DNA of 15,898 nucleotides from Pseudomonadota bacterium (lineage in GTDB: Bacteria > Pseudomonadota > Alphaproteobacteria > Rhodobacterales > Rhodobacteraceae), in NCBI GenBank assembly GCA_027592105.1, contig JAQCLA010000033.1:1-15898 (forward strand), written 5' to 3'. Made by a program: the position numbers and the translations under genes. Shown here in pieces: positions 13,074 through 15,898 of the stretch; position 1 is the stretch's first letter, and every line of letters begins with the position of its first letter. The notes beneath the pieces are model-generated. The model was given only the letters and a program-made list of their open reading frames with translations, had not been told where the DNA came from and made no database searches.

Positions 13074-15112
13074 CCCGGCTCGCGCAGCACCTCGAGAAAG
13101 GCATCGCCAAAGCGTTCGGCGCGACGGTCGCCCAACAGCCGCACGATCCCCGAGAGGTCGGCCGGCCGCATCTCGGCCAGCTTGGCCAATTGCGCCGATG
13201 AACAGGTCACGGGCTTATCGATCCCGCCTTCGCCGCGCGCCAGATCGGCCTGCACCGCCAAAAGCCTGTCATAAAGCGAGCCTGCATCGCGCCCTGCAAG
13301 CTTGCGCCGCGCCGGGTGCAGATCTTCGGGCTGTACGCCCGTGATCACGGCCAAGAACTGCGCACCATATTTTTCCAGCTTCGTCGCCCCCACCCCGGTG
13401 ATCCGCGCCATTTGATCCAGCGTTTCGGGCCGGGTTTCGGCCATCTCGATCAAGGTGCGGTCGGTGAAAATGACGTAAGCGGGCACGCGCGCCGCCTCGG
13501 CCAAGGCGCGGCGCTTGGCCTTGAGCGCGGACAGAAGCGGCGCATCCTCTTCGCCCACCAGCATCTTGACCTGCGGGCGGCGGGGGGCCGATTTGATCGT
13601 GTCATGGCGCAGGGTGATCCCCGCCTCGCCGCGCAGGATGGGCCGCGCGGCCTCGGTCATGCGCAGCGCGCCATGCCGGGCCGGGTCGGGGCGCACCAGA
13701 TCATGGGCGGCCATCTGACGAAACACCGCCTGCCAGCCGCGCGTGTCGAACTCGGTCCCGATGCCGAAAGTGGGCAGCGTTTCATGGCCACGTTCGCGCA
13801 TCTTTTCGGTCAGATTGCCGGTCAGAATGTCGATCAGATGCCCTGCGCCGAACCATTCGCCAGTGCGCAAGATCGCCGACAGCGCCTTGCGCACCGGGGT
13901 CGTGGCATCAAAGGTTTCGGGCGGGGTCTGGCACAGATCGCAATTGCCGCAAGGCTGGGCCACCTCTCCGAAATAGCCCAACAAGGCCTGACGGCGGCAG
14001 CCCAGCGCCTCGGCCAGACCCAAAAGCGCGTTCAGCCGCGCGTGATCGGCGGCCTTTCGCTCTGGCGGGGCCAGCCCCTCGTCGATTTGCGATCTGCGAA
14101 AGCGGATATCGTCGGGGCCATAGAGCGTCATCGTATCGGCAGGTGCACCATCGCGGCCCGCACGACCGATTTCTTGATAATAGCCCTCGATCGATTTGGG
14201 CAGATCGGCATGGGCCACCCAGCGGATATCGGGTTTATCCACGCCCATGCCAAAGGCGATGGTGGCCACCACGATCAACCCATCCTCGGTCGCAAAACGC
14301 CCCTCGACGATGCGGCGATCCTCGGCCTCCATCCCGCCGTGATAGTGACAGGCGCTATGGCCTGCCTGCGCCAATGCTGCTGCCAAGGTCTCGGTCTTGG
14401 CGCGGGTGCCGCAATAGACAATCCCCGACTGCCCCTTGCGCGCGGCAGCGAAGGACAGGATTTGCCCGCGCGGGTTCTGTTTCACCTCGAAGGCCAACGC
14501 CAGATTGGGCCGATCAAAGCCGCGCAGGAATGTCTCGGGCTGGGCGCCATCGAAAAGACGGGTAACGATTTCTTCGCGCGTCTCGGCGTCCGCCGTGGCG
14601 GTGAAGGCGGCCAGCGGCACATCAAGCGCGCGCCGCAATTCCCCGATACGCAGGTAATCGGGGCGGAAATCATGGCCCCACTGGCTGACGCAATGCGCCT
14701 CATCCACGGCGATGAGCGACACACCCGCGCGCCTGAGCATACGCTCGGTGCCTGATGCCGCCAGCCGTTCAGGCGCGATATACAAAAGCTTTAGACTGCC
14801 GTCTTCCAGTGCGGCCCAGACGGCATCGGTTTCCTCTTGCGTATTGCCCGAGGTCAACGCGCCCGCGACCACGCCCGCCTCGTGCAGACCGCGCACCTGA
14901 TCGCGCATCAAGGCAATCAGCGGCGAGATCACCACCGTCACGCCCTCGCGTATCAGCGCGGGCAGCTGGAAACAGAGCGATTTGCCCCCACCAGTCGGCA
15001 TGATCGCCAAGACATTGCGCCCATCGGCCACAGCCTCCACGATCTCGCCCTGACCGGGACGAAAGGCGGAAAAGCCAAAGACCGAGGATAAAAGCGCGTG
15101 CGCGTCCTGCAT
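13070..15112 (-). CDS. recQ: ATP-dependent DNA helicase RecQ
   Basis: RecQ is a 3'-5' DNA helicase used in recombination and replication-fork repair. This 680-residue protein has motif 0 FRPGQ (17-21), Walker A MPTGGGKS (38-45), Walker B DEAH (137-140), TATAD (171-175) and motif VI QEIGRAGRDG (313-322). The RQC zinc site has four cysteines at 372, 388, 391 and 394, the same C-x15-C-x2-C-x2-C layout family as E. coli RecQ. A winged-helix region follows, then a standard HRDC domain at about 525-600. The last 70 residues look like a second, more divergent HRDC unit, which explains the length over the roughly 610 residues of E. coli RecQ. The ATG at 15112 has only a weak AGG-type ribosome-binding site. 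No alphaproteobacterial LexA box (GTTC repeat) is seen upstream. Confidence 0.96.
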   Translation of the reverse strand: MQDAHALLSSVFGFSAFRPGQGEIVEAVADGRNVLAIMPTGGGKSLCFQLPALIREGVTVVISPLIALMRDQVRGLHEAGVVAGALTSGNTQEETDAVWAALEDGSLKLLYIAPERLAASGTERMLRRAGVSLIAVDEAHCVSQWGHDFRPDYLRIGELRRALDVPLAAFTATADAETREEIVTRLFDGAQPETFLRGFDRPNLALAFEVKQNPRGQILSFAAARKGQSGIVYCGTRAKTETLAAALAQAGHSACHYHGGMEAEDRRIVEGRFATEDGLIVVATIAFGMGVDKPDIRWVAHADLPKSIEGYYQEIGRAGRDGAPADTMTLYGPDDIRFRRSQIDEGLAPPERKAADHARLNALLGLAEALGCRRQALLGYFGEVAQPCGNCDLCQTPPETFDATTPVRKALSAILRTGEWFGAGHLIDILTGNLTEKMRERGHETLPTFGIGTEFDTRGWQAVFRQMAAHDLVRPDPARHGALRMTEAARPILRGEAGITLRHDTIKSAPRRPQVKMLVGEEDAPLLSALKAKRRALAEAARVPAYVIFTDRTLIEMAETRPETLDQMARITGVGATKLEKYGAQFLAVITGVQPEDLHPARRKLAGRDAGSLYDRLLAVQADLARGEGGIDKPVTCSSAQLAKLAEMRPADLSGIVRLLGDRRAERFGDAFLEVLREPG

Positions 15113-15295
15113 GGGGTCGCCTGTCGGAAACTCGAAATATTTGCTCGATTTTTATGGACTCTCCCATGTTGAGACGGGGTTAACAAGGGCTTGGGGCCAG
15201 ATCAGGGGGACGTTTTTCGAACATCCACAGGATATTGTGGCGCACAAAGGGTTGCAGCAATCGCCAGAGTGGTTACATCGGCGGCCTATGCGCGA

Positions 15296-15311
15296 CAGGT
15301 GATGTCACCTG
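15296..15311. promoter_or_regulatory. Palindromic putative operator upstream of the TRAP gene
   Basis: CAGGTGA, two central bases, TCACCTG: 7-bp perfect arms lying 18 bp before the first ATG of the TRAP solute-binding gene. Its position fits repression of, or control at, the transporter's transcription start. The regulator cannot be named from the sequence. Confidence 0.45.
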
Positions 15312-15329
15312 CGGCTGTGTTCTGGGGAA

Positions 15330-15898
15330 ATGACCAAGATGCGTATTCTTTATGCCCTGTCCGGTGCGTTCTTTGGGCTGGTGGCCGCGGTCGCCGCAAC
15401 AGCACAACAGGCCCAGCCCGAGGTGACGCTGCGCTTTCAGCATTTCGTCTCGCCCGCCAGTGCCAACCCCGCGCATTTCATGCAGCCTTGGGCCGACGCG
15501 ATCGAAGAACAATCGAATGGCCGCATCAAGGTCGAGATCTACCCTTTCATGCAGCTGGGCGGGTCGGCCACCGATCAATATGACCTGATCCGCGACGGCG
15601 TGATCGATGGTGGTTGGGTCATCCCCGGCTACCAACCCGGCCGTTTCCCCGAGGCCGAGGCGCTGGAACTGCCCTTCATGACCACCAAATCAGCGGAGGA
15701 GGCAAGCCGCGCCGCTTGGGCCTTTACCCAAACCCATCTGATGGATGATTTCGCCGATGTGCATCTGATCGCGGTGCATATGCATGGGCGCGGGCTGATC
15801 CATCTGCGCGGCGCGCCGATCGCGGCGCTGTCTGATTTCAGCGGTCTGCGCCTGCGCGGCCCGTCGCGGCCCGCCACGTTGCTGCTGGAGCGGCTGGG
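15330..15898 (+). CDS. TRAP transporter solute-binding protein, DctP family (3' end beyond window)
   Basis: This open frame of 189 codons runs off the right edge. The N-terminus is a signal peptide: MTKMR, a hydrophobic core at about 6-23, and a probable cleavage after ATA at residue 25. The mature part begins EVTLRFQHFVSPAS and continues with HFMQPWADAIEEQSNGRIKV and YPFMQLGG, typical of DctP/TAXI-type periplasmic binding proteins of TRAP transporters. Near the edge GLRLRGPSRPA carries the conserved arginine region that contacts the substrate carboxylate. The protein would capture an organic acid in the periplasm for the membrane subunits, expected just beyond the window. ATG at 15339 is an alternative start with GGGGA about 10 nt ahead. 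A 16-bp palindrome lies just upstream. Confidence 0.92.
   Translation, partial: MTKMRILYALSGAFFGLVAAVAATAQQAQPEVTLRFQHFVSPASANPAHFMQPWADAIEEQSNGRIKVEIYPFMQLGGSATDQYDLIRDGVIDGGWVIPGYQPGRFPEAEALELPFMTTKSAEEASRAAWAFTQTHLMDDFADVHLIAVHMHGRGLIHLRGAPIAALSDFSGLRLRGPSRPATLLLERL

Noticed and set aside
15111..15302. A 63-codon plus-strand frame between recQ and the TRAP gene
   Set aside because: There is no ribosome-binding site, no hydrophobic or domain pattern, and it begins inside the recQ start codon region. The 217-bp gap is better read as a regulatory intergenic region.

Overview
This window comes from a high-GC alphaproteobacterial chromosome. It is most likely from Rhodobacterales (Rhodobacter/Roseobacter-type). 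The RpoE and ChrR proteins, the HU protein, the AMP nucleosidase and the RecQ all look like members of that group when judged from memory of the families; no search was run. Genes are densely packed, coding covers almost everything, and I see no mobile element, CRISPR array, rRNA or tRNA.

Layout, left to right. Positions 1-1282 on the minus strand carry an HU-type nucleoid protein with a clear intrinsic terminator, then a DMT/EamA transporter, then the probable first codons of a further gene that runs off the left edge. Positions 1416-5158 on the minus strand hold a DUF3775 protein, adenine deaminase (ade) and AMP nucleosidase (amn). Together ade and amn form a two-step AMP -> adenine -> hypoxanthine module. 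Positions 5235-9269 on the minus strand are a tight four-gene operon: FAD-dependent amine-oxidase-like protein, DUF1365 protein, MFS/GPH-type transporter and short-chain dehydrogenase. Divergent from it, at 9496-10914, are the ECF sigma factor rpoE, its anti-sigma factor chrR and a small two-helix membrane protein. Then come yaaA (minus, peroxide-stress family), an AI-2E-family membrane protein (plus), recQ (minus, overlapping it tail-to-tail by 4 bp), and the 5' part of a TRAP-transporter solute-binding protein (plus, cut by the right edge).

The central region is a singlet-oxygen / sigma-E type stress locus with the gene order known from Rhodobacter sphaeroides. The 226-bp divergent intergenic region holds two face-to-face ECF promoter candidates with identical geometry: TGATCC or TGATCT, an 18-bp spacer, then a -10 starting TA preceded by CG. 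One drives rpoE-chrR and the other drives the FAD-protein operon. In R. sphaeroides the equivalent operon belongs to the RpoE regulon and is connected to membrane-lipid modification.

The most notable observation is that ChrR here has lost the CxxC pair of the zinc site in its anti-sigma domain (Asn36 and Ala39 in place of the two cysteines). It keeps both histidines of that site and all four metal ligands of the C-terminal cupin domain. This suggests an RpoE-ChrR pair whose anti-sigma contact works without the usual zinc knuckle, or one with weakened or rewired inhibition.
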